Assembly: GCA_900552885.1 (NCBI GenBank)
Contig: USBM01000043.1
Coordinates: 1 to 12,085, forward strand
Reading direction: 5' to 3'
Length of the DNA: 12,085 nt
Origin: an uncultured Clostridium sp.
GTDB taxonomy: Bacteria > Bacillota > Clostridia > Lachnospirales > Lachnospiraceae
Below the pieces are notes generated by a model. It was not told where the DNA came from, did no database searches, and saw only the letters and a list, made by a program, of their open reading frames with translations. Position 1 is the stretch's first letter. Every line of letters begins with the position of its first letter. This document shows positions 6,316-12,085 of the stretch, piece by piece. Both the position numbers and the translations under genes were made by a program.

Positions 6316-7788
6316 ATGAAGTTGAGATACCGTTTTTTCCTGAGTTATGTGCCTTTTATGTTTGTGATCAGTTTACTGATTCTATTTGGAGCCGATCGCT
6401 ATAACGGTAAGGCGAAGATGGTAAGTTATGAAGCAGGAACAGCAGATCTGGGCAGTTATAAGGGGGAAGTGATTCGCGATGGTGGTACGAACGGATTGGC
6501 GAATCAACAGGAACAACAATTTTATAATGGGACAGATTTGAAAGATAATGGTCTGCCATATTGTATCAAAGTCAATAAGACTAAGAATGTGGTCACTATA
6601 TATACAGTTGGTGAGGATGGATATTATAGCAGACCGGTTAAGGCTATGGTGTGTTCTGTGGGAGAGAGTGGGAATACTCCTGAAGGCGTATTTGACCTTG
6701 GAGCCAGAGAGGAATGGCTGCCGTTAGAAGGTGACGTATATGGTCAATATGCAACAACGATCACAGGCAGTTTTTTGTTTCATTCAGTTCCTTATTTTTC
6801 GCAGAACAAAGCGGATTTAGAGATTGAGGAATATAACAAATTGGGACAAAGTGTGTCGGCAGGTTGCGTACGATTGTCTGTCATTGATGCAAAGTGGATC
6901 TATGATAATTGTAGTGAGATGACTTATGTAGAGATCTTTGAGAGTGACTATAGTGGTCCGTTAGGAAAGCCGGTTTCTGCGGTTATAACGAGCGGTGGTG
7001 CAGAAGGCAACTGGGATCCGACGGATCCTGACCGTGATAATCCGTATATGGGGAACGTGCCGGTTATTCTTGGAGCATACGATCGTGAGATAGAGAGATA
7101 TTCCGACTTTGATATTACGGCGGGTGTTACTGCATTAGATTCAACGGGTAAGGATGTTACCAATTATATGAAGGTTGATGGCGAGGTTAATGAGAATGTA
7201 TGTGGTACGTATAAGGTAACGTATTCGGTTACAGATGAGACAGGTATTACCGGCACGGCGACTGCGAATATTATTATCGAAGATGATGATGCACCTGTGA
7301 TATATGTGGATCAGAAAGTGACTGCGATAGGAGCATATGACGTGTCGTCTGCGAAGCAATTGTTGGATCTTTTATTGGAGAATGTGACAGCATATGATGG
7401 CAGCCATTTAATGGACAGCAATTCAATATTAGTCGATTATTCAGAGATTTTAGAAAAAGGATATGGAAAATGTCATGTCAAATATCGGGCGAAAGATTCG
7501 GAGGGCAATCAATCCGAGGTTGTAGTTTTGTCAGTCGATGTGGATATGGAGGCTCCTAAGCTTGCATTGAAGAATGAACTACAGGGAGATATTCGTATCT
7601 CGAATATGTTAGATGATGATTATCTGCTTGGGCTTGTCGAAGCAAGTGATAATAGTGGACAGGTAGAAGTTACGGTCAGCCGGCCATTAACATATGACAA
7701 AGAAGAACCGTATATTGTTATGTATTGTGCCAAAGATACGTTTGGTAATGTGACGACATTAAGTGTTACATACCAATTAAAAGAATAA
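6316..7788 (+). CDS. Membrane-anchored L,D-transpeptidase (YkuD) with C-terminal Ig-like domains
   Basis: A 490-residue protein with an N-terminal membrane segment (residues ~7-25) after a short basic stretch, so the bulk lies outside the cell. Residues ~82-210 form a YkuD domain: IKVNKTKNVVTIYTV opens it, NTPEGVFDLG follows, His156 sits in FLFHSVPYF, and Cys184 in SAGCVRL is the nucleophile with the downstream Arg. YkuD enzymes make 3-3 cross-links or attach proteins to peptidoglycan. Residues ~235-490 contain two or three Ig-like beta-domains of the DUF5011/HYR kind (for example GTYKVTYSVTDETG, and later KCHVKYRAKDSEGNQSEV), likely spacers or adhesive modules. The ribosome binding site is weak (GAGG at 6302-6305). 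It lies between SpoIID-like and SpoIIQ-like genes, with a promoter of its own at 6242-6270. All catalytic motif residues are present. Confidence 0.88.
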   Translation: MKLRYRFFLSYVPFMFVISLLILFGADRYNGKAKMVSYEAGTADLGSYKGEVIRDGGTNGLANQQEQQFYNGTDLKDNGLPYCIKVNKTKNVVTIYTVGEDGYYSRPVKAMVCSVGESGNTPEGVFDLGAREEWLPLEGDVYGQYATTITGSFLFHSVPYFSQNKADLEIEEYNKLGQSVSAGCVRLSVIDAKWIYDNCSEMTYVEIFESDYSGPLGKPVSAVITSGGAEGNWDPTDPDRDNPYMGNVPVILGAYDREIERYSDFDITAGVTALDSTGKDVTNYMKVDGEVNENVCGTYKVTYSVTDETGITGTATANIIIEDDDAPVIYVDQKVTAIGAYDVSSAKQLLDLLLENVTAYDGSHLMDSNSILVDYSEILEKGYGKCHVKYRAKDSEGNQSEVVVLSVDVDMEAPKLALKNELQGDIRISNMLDDDYLLGLVEASDNSGQVEVTVSRPLTYDKEEPYIVMYCAKDTFGNVTTLSVTYQLKE

Positions 7789-7840
7789 AATTGAATAAAT
7801 CATCATTTCTATGGAAAAGATATTTGTAGAGGTGATGAAT

Positions 7841-8629
7841 ATGAAAAATCGTGATACAACATTGTTACAAAAGTTGAAGGATAATGCATTTTATGTAGCA
7901 TTAGGTCTTGGATTGTTGGCCGTACTTGCAGTGGTTGCCGTATATACAGTGGAACAGAATGGTGATCAGCTTGCTGCAAATAACACAGATCTTAATAAGG
8001 CGTCGGATTATTCGCAGATTACGTCGGAAGATTCTAAGGCAAAAGAGACAAATGCCAAGACGGTGAAGAGAGAAGAGATCACAACTGAGAAAGAACATAA
8101 GCAGCAGACAACAACCGAACAGATGGCTACAGCACAGGCGGCAACCGAGGATGTTACGGAAGTTGGTATAGAAGAAGAGGCGAAGCCGGTTACGACAGAT
8201 GTTGGAGAATTGAATTTCTCAAGTGATAAGATGATCAGTTGGCCGGTCAGTGGCAAGGTGATTCTTCCATTTAGTATGGAGACAACGGTGTATTTCAAGA
8301 CATTGGATCAGTATCAATGCAATCCCGGTATGCTGATTGCTGCGGGTAATGGAAGCACCGTGAAGAATGCATATCTTGGTAAGGTTACAAAGGTTACAAG
8401 CGATGACGTATATGGCAATCTGGTTACAATATACATTGGCAATGATTACAGTCTTGTATATGGACAATTGGATACCATTTATGTGAAAGAAGGGGACTAT
8501 GTAAAAGCCGGAGATTCCATTGGTACGATCGGGAATCCGACAGACAGTTTTACAGAAGAGGGCAGCCATCTGTTCTTTGAGATGTTGCAGGGAGAAGAAC
8601 CGGTGGATCCGGTATTATATATGGAATAA
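7841..8629 (+). CDS. SpoIIQ-like degenerate M23 (LytM) domain protein, membrane anchored
   Basis: A 262-residue protein. The start at 7841 is preferred because AGAGGTGAT (7828-7836) is 8 nt upstream; an in-frame ATG at 7811 has no site. Residues 16-36 are a single membrane segment, residues ~37-125 a Thr/Glu/Lys-rich linker, and residues ~130-262 an M23 fold, seen in YGNLVTIYIGNDYSLVYGQL, in VKEGDYVKAGDSIGTIG and in HLFFEMLQG. Metal-site positions are lost: the usual HxGxD is Asn161-Pro-Gly-Met-Leu165, the His of YAHL is Gln209, and the second His of HLH is Phe245, while His243 remains. It should therefore not be a peptidase. A lone N-terminal anchor, degenerate M23 and a nearby SpoIID-like gene resemble SpoIIQ, which bridges mother cell and forespore in sporulating Firmicutes. 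A generic DipM/EnvC-like scaffold is the alternative. It probably shares a transcript with the L,D-transpeptidase 52 nt upstream. Confidence 0.78.
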   Translation: MKNRDTTLLQKLKDNAFYVALGLGLLAVLAVVAVYTVEQNGDQLAANNTDLNKASDYSQITSEDSKAKETNAKTVKREEITTEKEHKQQTTTEQMATAQAATEDVTEVGIEEEAKPVTTDVGELNFSSDKMISWPVSGKVILPFSMETTVYFKTLDQYQCNPGMLIAAGNGSTVKNAYLGKVTKVTSDDVYGNLVTIYIGNDYSLVYGQLDTIYVKEGDYVKAGDSIGTIGNPTDSFTEEGSHLFFEMLQGEEPVDPVLYME

Positions 8630-8630
8630 G

Positions 8631-8678
8631 AAAAAGACCTCTGGTGGACTGGGCTGTCCGGACTGTCAGAGGTCTTTT
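8631..8678. terminator. Bidirectional intrinsic terminator between convergent genes
   Basis: GACCTCTG (8636-8643) pairs with CAGAGGTC (8667-8674). It is flanked by A5 on the left and T4 on the right, so it works for both strands. An inner GGAC/GTCC pair (about 8646-8659) extends the hairpin. It serves the SpoIIQ-like gene and the minus-strand perR. Confidence 0.85.
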
Positions 8679-8732
8679 GATTATGTTTTTGAATGTGTAT
8701 TTCATACTTTCTTATTAACTGGAGCCTTGTGA

Positions 8733-9137
8733 TTAATGTGTGTTGTCGGATCCACAAGTATTGCAGATACCTTGAAATAACAGTTCGTGTGAAGTGATCG
8801 TGCCGGAGAAAGAGTCGTTGGCAAGGTGATCAAGATCTTTCTGATAAGGGAGATCAACATCCTGTACACAGCCACATTGTTTGCAGATAAAATGATAGTG
8901 GGGGCGGATATCTGCATCAAAACGATCTGTTTTACCATCGCATGATAAGCGCAGGATCTCTCCGCGATCAGACAAGAGGGAAAGATTACGGTATACGGTT
9001 CCTAAGCTGATGTTAGGAATCGTTTGGCGGATCTCATGATACACCATGTCAGCAGTAGGATGATCTTTTCTGGTTTTCAAAAAAGCAACAATTGCATCTC
9101 TTTGCTTGCTTCGTTTTAAAGTTGTAAGTTCTGCCAT
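8733..9137 (-). CDS. perR: Peroxide-responsive Fur-family repressor PerR
   Basis: A 134-residue Fur-family regulator. The start is ATG at 9137, 5 nt from GGAGG; an upstream TTG overlaps the ribosome binding site and is rejected. The winged-helix recognition segment SLGTVYRNLSLL is at residues 44-55. Every regulatory metal ligand of B. subtilis PerR is present with a constant offset of 11: His26 (His37), Asp74 (Asp85), His80 (His91), His82 (His93), Asp93 (Asp104). The structural zinc cysteines also match: 85, 88, 125 and 128 (96, 99, 136, 139). Asp at the position where Fur usually has Glu, plus the His oxidation sites, point to peroxide sensing by metal-catalysed histidine oxidation rather than iron-level sensing. 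A consensus promoter and a Per-box-like site lie upstream, implying autoregulation. It ends at a bidirectional terminator and is divergent from a c-di-GMP phosphodiesterase gene. Confidence 0.93.
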   Translation of the reverse strand: MAELTTLKRSKQRDAIVAFLKTRKDHPTADMVYHEIRQTIPNISLGTVYRNLSLLSDRGEILRLSCDGKTDRFDADIRPHYHFICKQCGCVQDVDLPYQKDLDHLANDSFSGTITSHELLFQGICNTCGSDNTH

Positions 9138-9151
9138 ATCGCCCTCCAAAA

Positions 9152-9166
9152 TAGTAATGATTATTA
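9152..9166. promoter_or_regulatory. Per box (PerR operator) in the perR promoter
   Basis: TAGTAAT-G-ATTATTA matches the Per box TTATAAT-N-ATTATAA at 11 of 14 defined positions. It lies just downstream of the perR -10, over the expected transcription start, as for an autoregulatory repressor site. An overlapping weaker match (10 of 14) lies at 9164-9178. Confidence 0.7.
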
Positions 9167-9171
9167 TTTGT

Positions 9172-9201
9172 ATTATATAATGTTTCTTTCCAAAATGTCA
9201 A
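9172..9201 (-). promoter_or_regulatory. Promoter of perR
   Basis: On the minus strand: a perfect TTGACA at 9201-9196, an 18-nt spacer and a perfect TATAAT at 9177-9172. Confidence 0.85.
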
Positions 9202-9215
9202 GACTGTGTTATAAT
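9187..9215 (+). promoter_or_regulatory. Promoter of the PAS-GGDEF-EAL gene, interleaved with the perR promoter
   Basis: TTTCCA at 9187-9192 (4 of 6 to TTGACA), a 17-nt spacer, and TATAAT at 9210-9215 preceded by TGT (extended -10). It overlaps the perR -35 and spacer on the opposite strand, so RNA polymerase cannot occupy both at once. Confidence 0.6.
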
Positions 9216-9271
9216 CATATAAGGAAAAACAAGAGTGACACTGAGATTTTCGGTGAAAATGAGGTGCAATT

Positions 9272-11329
9272 ATGAAAGAGAACCAGATAAAAGGACTGGC
9301 ATGTCAGGTTATGGATCTGTCTGAACAGGCTATGATCGTCATTTGTAAGAATGATTATTCGGTTGTATATGCCAATGCCAAGGCACGGGCAATATTCGGA
9401 GAGGACGTTGCGGGTATTACTTGTTATCGGATGGTGGAAGGTGAGGATACACCATGCAAAGCATGTCCATTTCAAATGAACGAAATGAATGCGGAACAGA
9501 TTGTAGAACGGTATCTGCGATCTTTTGATCAGACAGTGCAGATTAAGGTGACTCCATTGGTATGGGAAGATGGTGAAGATACCTTGGTTTATACGATATT
9601 AGATTCCGATGAATTACTGTTAGCAAAGATGAATTTGGAAGCAAAAGTGCAGTCCTGTGAGGAGCAGCTGCGGTTATCGGGAGAACTGTATCAGACAGTA
9701 GTGAGCCAGTTGCGAACGATGGTGTTTGAATATAATGTAGAACAGAATACATTTTATATATCACCTTTGTTTCAGGAGAAGTTTGGAATTACAGAGATAC
9801 ATAATATAGATTTTTTATTAGATGAACGGGCGAAGCATCTGATATATGAACCGGATCGGGATATTTATCAGATGCTGTTTGCAGATCGGGAGGATGATTT
9901 TCGTGAGGTTACATGCCGGTTGAGGATGAAGAGCGGACAGCTTGTATGGTACCGGATCTGTATTCAATATATCAAAAATGACGAGGGCAAGACGGTACGT
10001 GTAATTGGAACACTTAAGGATGTGGATGAGGCAACCAGATCTTATGAAACATTGCGATACCGTTCGGAATATGACACTTTGACCAATATTCCGAATGTGA
10101 ACCGTTTTTATGTGGATGCAGACCGTATGATCGAAGAAGATGAGACGAAGCATTTTGCTATCATTTCTTTTGATATTGATAAGTTCAAATTAATCAATGA
10201 TCTTTTTGGAATGAACACAGGAGATGAAGTGCTAAAGCATATTGCAGATGTGCTGCAAATGAAAGCACCGCAATCGTCCATGTACTGTAGAGTGCATTCG
10301 GATATGTTTTTGCTTTGTGTATCTTATAATAGACGAGGTGATCTCATTAAGCTCGTGGAGAAGCTGCGCAAGGCGATCTATAAGAATGAGTTCTCATTTG
10401 ATGTGAATACAACATATGGAATCTATCTGGTAACAGATATCACGATTCCGATTAACCTGATGTGTGACCGGGCAACATTGGCGGCTCGCACAGTCAAAGG
10501 GAATGCGATGAATTTCTGTGCGTTTTATGATGAGCAGTACCGCACAGAGATTCTTAAGAATACAGAGATTGAAAAGGATATGAATGCGGCAATTGCAGGC
10601 AAACAATTTCAGATGTATCTGCAGCCGAAGTATAATCTGGTAACGGGAAAGATCTGTGGTGCAGAAGTACTTTCAAGATGGAAACATCCCGTGAAGGGCT
10701 TGATTCAGCCAAATGATTTTATTCCACTATTTGAACGGAATGGATTCATATTAAGGTTGGATGAGTATATGTGGGAAGAAGCATGTAAAACCCTTGCCAG
10801 ATGGCGGGATGAGGGGAGAACTCCTGTGCCGCTTTCGGTTAATATATCGAGATATCATATCCAGCATAATGACTTAGTCGGAGCATGGAAACATTTGATT
10901 AAGAAATATAATATTCCGACATCATATCTGACATTGGAGATTACAGAGACGTTCTTTTATGACTCGAAAGATCTGTATGATGTGTTAGAACAGTTGCAGG
11001 CAATGGGCTTCCGGTTAGAGGTTGATGATTTTGGAGCAGGGTATTCGTCTCTTAATATGATACGTCAGATACCGGTAGATACTATTAAGATTGATAAGGA
11101 TTTTCTGGATAAGAAGTTGGCAACAGACAAAGGAAAGATTGTGATCAGTCATACCATCGCTATGGCGAAAGATCTTAAATTAGATGTAGTTGCAGAAGGT
11201 GTTGAGACAAAGGAACATGTTGATTTTCTGAAGTCATCTTCCTGCGATATTGCACAAGGATTTTTCTTTGCAAAGCCAATGCCGTTAGAAGAATTTGAGA
11301 AGATTTATTTTGAAAATAATGCACAATAA
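9272..11329 (+). CDS. PAS-PAS-GGDEF-EAL protein, probable c-di-GMP phosphodiesterase
   Basis: A 685-residue soluble signalling protein. Residues ~10-110 are a PAS domain with a Cys cluster (Cys51, Cys62, Cys65; pattern CY-x9-C-x2-CP). Residues ~112-140 are helical and likely coiled coil, and ~145-255 a second PAS/PAC unit. Residues ~265-425 are a GGDEF domain whose signature is replaced by HSDMF (342-346), so cyclase activity is unlikely, although substrate binding might remain. Residues ~433-680 are an EAL domain with all key residues: Glu465 (EVL variant, known in active enzymes), Asn in LSVNISR, Glu in LEITET, Asp585-Asp586 in DDFG, Lys in IKIDKDF, Glu in VAEGVET and Gln in AQGFF. It should hydrolyse c-di-GMP to pGpG. 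There is no membrane segment, so the signal is intracellular. A weak ribosome binding site (GAGGTG, about 9260-9265) precedes the start. Promoter interleaved with perR suggests, but does not prove, redox-linked control. Confidence 0.92.
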   Translation: MKENQIKGLACQVMDLSEQAMIVICKNDYSVVYANAKARAIFGEDVAGITCYRMVEGEDTPCKACPFQMNEMNAEQIVERYLRSFDQTVQIKVTPLVWEDGEDTLVYTILDSDELLLAKMNLEAKVQSCEEQLRLSGELYQTVVSQLRTMVFEYNVEQNTFYISPLFQEKFGITEIHNIDFLLDERAKHLIYEPDRDIYQMLFADREDDFREVTCRLRMKSGQLVWYRICIQYIKNDEGKTVRVIGTLKDVDEATRSYETLRYRSEYDTLTNIPNVNRFYVDADRMIEEDETKHFAIISFDIDKFKLINDLFGMNTGDEVLKHIADVLQMKAPQSSMYCRVHSDMFLLCVSYNRRGDLIKLVEKLRKAIYKNEFSFDVNTTYGIYLVTDITIPINLMCDRATLAARTVKGNAMNFCAFYDEQYRTEILKNTEIEKDMNAAIAGKQFQMYLQPKYNLVTGKICGAEVLSRWKHPVKGLIQPNDFIPLFERNGFILRLDEYMWEEACKTLARWRDEGRTPVPLSVNISRYHIQHNDLVGAWKHLIKKYNIPTSYLTLEITETFFYDSKDLYDVLEQLQAMGFRLEVDDFGAGYSSLNMIRQIPVDTIKIDKDFLDKKLATDKGKIVISHTIAMAKDLKLDVVAEGVETKEHVDFLKSSSCDIAQGFFFAKPMPLEEFEKIYFENNAQ

Positions 11330-11339
11330 TAGACATATG

Positions 11340-11368
11340 TTGGACAAATGTGAAGTTTTTGGTAAAAT
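11340..11368 (+). promoter_or_regulatory. Possible upstream promoter of acpP
   Basis: TTGGAC at 11340-11345, a 17-nt spacer, and TAAAAT at 11363-11368 preceded by TGG. The TTGGTAAAAT core matches the glgP promoter. Confidence 0.4.
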
Positions 11369-11391
11369 TATATTTTTTTGCAGTGTATAAC

Positions 11392-11420
11392 TTGACATGC
11401 CATATATCCTGTTGTATAGT
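11392..11420 (+). promoter_or_regulatory. Main promoter of acpP
   Basis: A perfect TTGACA at 11392-11397, a 17-nt spacer and TATAGT at 11415-11420. This gives a leader of about 55 nt before the acpP start. Confidence 0.8.
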
Positions 11421-11483
11421 CAACATTGATAAGAATGGCGTCAGAGAACGACCGATCATAATGTAAAAGGAGAAAGTAATATT

Positions 11484-11717
11484 ATGTTAGAAAAGATGAA
11501 AGAAATTATCGCTGAGCAGCTTAGTGTTGATGAGAGCGAGATCGAATTATCTTCCAATTTTAAGGATGATTTAGGAGCAGATTCATTAGATTTATTTGAG
11601 TTGGTGATGGCCCTTGAGGAAGAGTATGATGTGGAGATTCCTTCTGAGGAATTAGAGAATATCGCAACAGTAGAGGATGTTATTGAATACTTGAAGGCTC
11701 ATGGTGTAGAGGCTTAA
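11484..11717 (+). CDS. acpP: Acyl carrier protein
   Basis: A 77-residue acidic four-helix protein that carries growing acyl chains in type II fatty-acid synthesis. The phosphopantetheine attachment motif is GADSLDL with Ser34. The following FELVMALEEEYDVEIP segment is the classic helix II interface for fatty-acid enzymes, and length and pI fit. AAGGAG (11467-11472) lies 11 nt upstream of the ATG. The gene stands alone with one or two own promoters and a strong terminator, not inside a visible fab operon, although fab genes could lie outside the window. A carrier for a specialised pathway is possible, but the sequence resembles housekeeping ACPs. Confidence 0.95.
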   Translation: MLEKMKEIIAEQLSVDESEIELSSNFKDDLGADSLDLFELVMALEEEYDVEIPSEELENIATVEDVIEYLKAHGVEA

Positions 11718-11746
11718 TTCATTTATCGGTATTACATGTATGTGAC

Positions 11747-11778
11747 GAAAAGAGACTGCCAAACGGCAGTCTCTTTTC
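11747..11778. terminator. Bidirectional terminator between acpP and the minus-strand small gene
   Basis: A perfect 14-bp stem, GAAAAGAGACTGCC (11747-11760) and its complement at 11765-11778, with an AAAC tetraloop. A-rich left and T-rich right arms allow termination in both directions. Confidence 0.88.
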
Positions 11779-11807
11779 ATATTTCTGGTAATGTGCATTT
11801 CTTTTTA

Positions 11808-11981
11808 TTACATCTGGTGACGGACAACACCATACTCATCATCTAAACGAAAGAAAGAACAATTCGTATTGCGTCCCTGTAGGAATTTCACCATATCATC
11901 TTCATCCAAATTCACATCACAGGAGTAGAACTCCCAATCCTCATCATACACAAAGTGTACGCATTGATCACACAAATCCAT
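11808..11981 (-). CDS. Small Cys-rich protein, DUF6472-like
   Basis: A 57-residue protein, found by reading the minus strand from a perfect AAAGGAGGT site (5 nt before ATG at 11981) to TAA. It begins MDLCDQCVHFVYDED and ends with DDEYGVVRHQM. Four cysteines (4, 7, 21, 41) in a CxxC...C...C layout suggest a small metal site, perhaps zinc. The acidic middle includes LDEDDMVKFL. From memory it resembles short conserved Lachnospiraceae proteins annotated as DUF6472, whose function is unknown. It converges on acpP through a shared terminator. No clear promoter is visible immediately upstream, so it may be the last gene of a minus-strand operon extending past the window. Confidence 0.8.
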   Translation of the reverse strand: MDLCDQCVHFVYDEDWEFYSCDVNLDEDDMVKFLQGRNTNCSFFRLDDEYGVVRHQM

Positions 11982-12085
11982 AATGTACCTCCTTTCTCAA
12001 TGTATCCTCTTCTACAGCGTAAGTCTCCGGACGTGTTGATGTGGGCGCATGCCTGAATGTTATGAATCCGGTGCTTCGAAGGTGG
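11968..12085 (-). CDS. Possible 3' end of an upstream minus-strand gene (partial)
   Basis: One minus-strand frame is open from the window edge to a TGA at 11970-11968, overlapping the small Cys-rich gene by 14 nt. The translation ends in ETYAVEEDTLRKEVHYGFV, which has plausible coding composition. Another frame is also open here, so this is uncertain. I do not recognise the protein. Confidence 0.25.
   Translation of the reverse strand, partial: HLRSTGFITFRHAPTSTRPETYAVEEDTLRKEVHYGFV

Noticed and set aside
8520..8732. 70-codon plus-strand frame after the SpoIIQ-like domain
   Set aside because: It overlaps the real gene's end and runs through the bidirectional terminator; no ribosome binding site.
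10289..10309. Active diguanylate cyclase site
   Set aside because: GGDEF is HSDMF, which lacks the glycines needed for GTP binding and the usual catalytic acidic residue.
11333..11351. Possible terminator after the PAS-GGDEF-EAL gene
   Set aside because: Only a weak 6-of-7 stem with a short loop, and the T-run starts several bases later; it also overlaps a promoter-like element.

Overview
The window looks like a chromosomal segment of a low-to-moderate GC Gram-positive Clostridia, most likely a Lachnospiraceae relative. This rests on Thr/Glu-rich linkers in exported proteins, a PerR-type regulator, strong AGGAGG ribosome binding sites, SpoIID/SpoIIQ-like genes, a solo acpP and a short Cys-rich protein of a type typical of that family. 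No tRNA, rRNA, CRISPR array, insertion sequence or phage gene is visible.

Left edge (1-900): positions 57-340 can fold into a large nested RNA with at least six helices and a pseudoknot. No protein gene is credible there. It abuts the stop codon of a minus-strand PH-domain protein (338-727). Divergent promoters separate that gene from the next one.

Middle (900-8630, all plus strand): a secreted N-acetylmuramoyl-L-alanine amidase with C-terminal wall-binding repeats comes first. Next is glycogen phosphorylase (glgP) with its own promoter, a leader hairpin and a strong terminator. Three membrane-anchored envelope genes follow: a SpoIID-like protein without the catalytic Glu, an L,D-transpeptidase (YkuD) fused to Ig-like domains, and a SpoIIQ-like M23 protein that has lost its metal ligands. 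This looks like a cell-wall remodelling or engulfment-type cluster in which two of three members are probably non-enzymatic.

Right part (8630-12085): a bidirectional terminator separates the cluster from a minus-strand perR-type gene. All peroxide-sensing and structural zinc ligands of B. subtilis PerR are present at a constant offset, and a Per box lies in its promoter. Divergent from perR, with interleaved promoters, is a PAS-PAS-GGDEF-EAL protein with a degenerate GGDEF and an intact EAL, so probably a c-di-GMP phosphodiesterase. Its first PAS domain carries a Cys cluster. Then come acpP with its promoter(s), a perfect bidirectional terminator, and a 57-residue Cys-rich protein on the minus strand. 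The last ~90 bases may hold the 3' end of another minus-strand gene.

The most unusual items are the unassigned structured RNA at 57-340, the SpoIID-like start codon placed one base after the glgP terminator, and the degenerate SpoIID/SpoIIQ pair around an L,D-transpeptidase.
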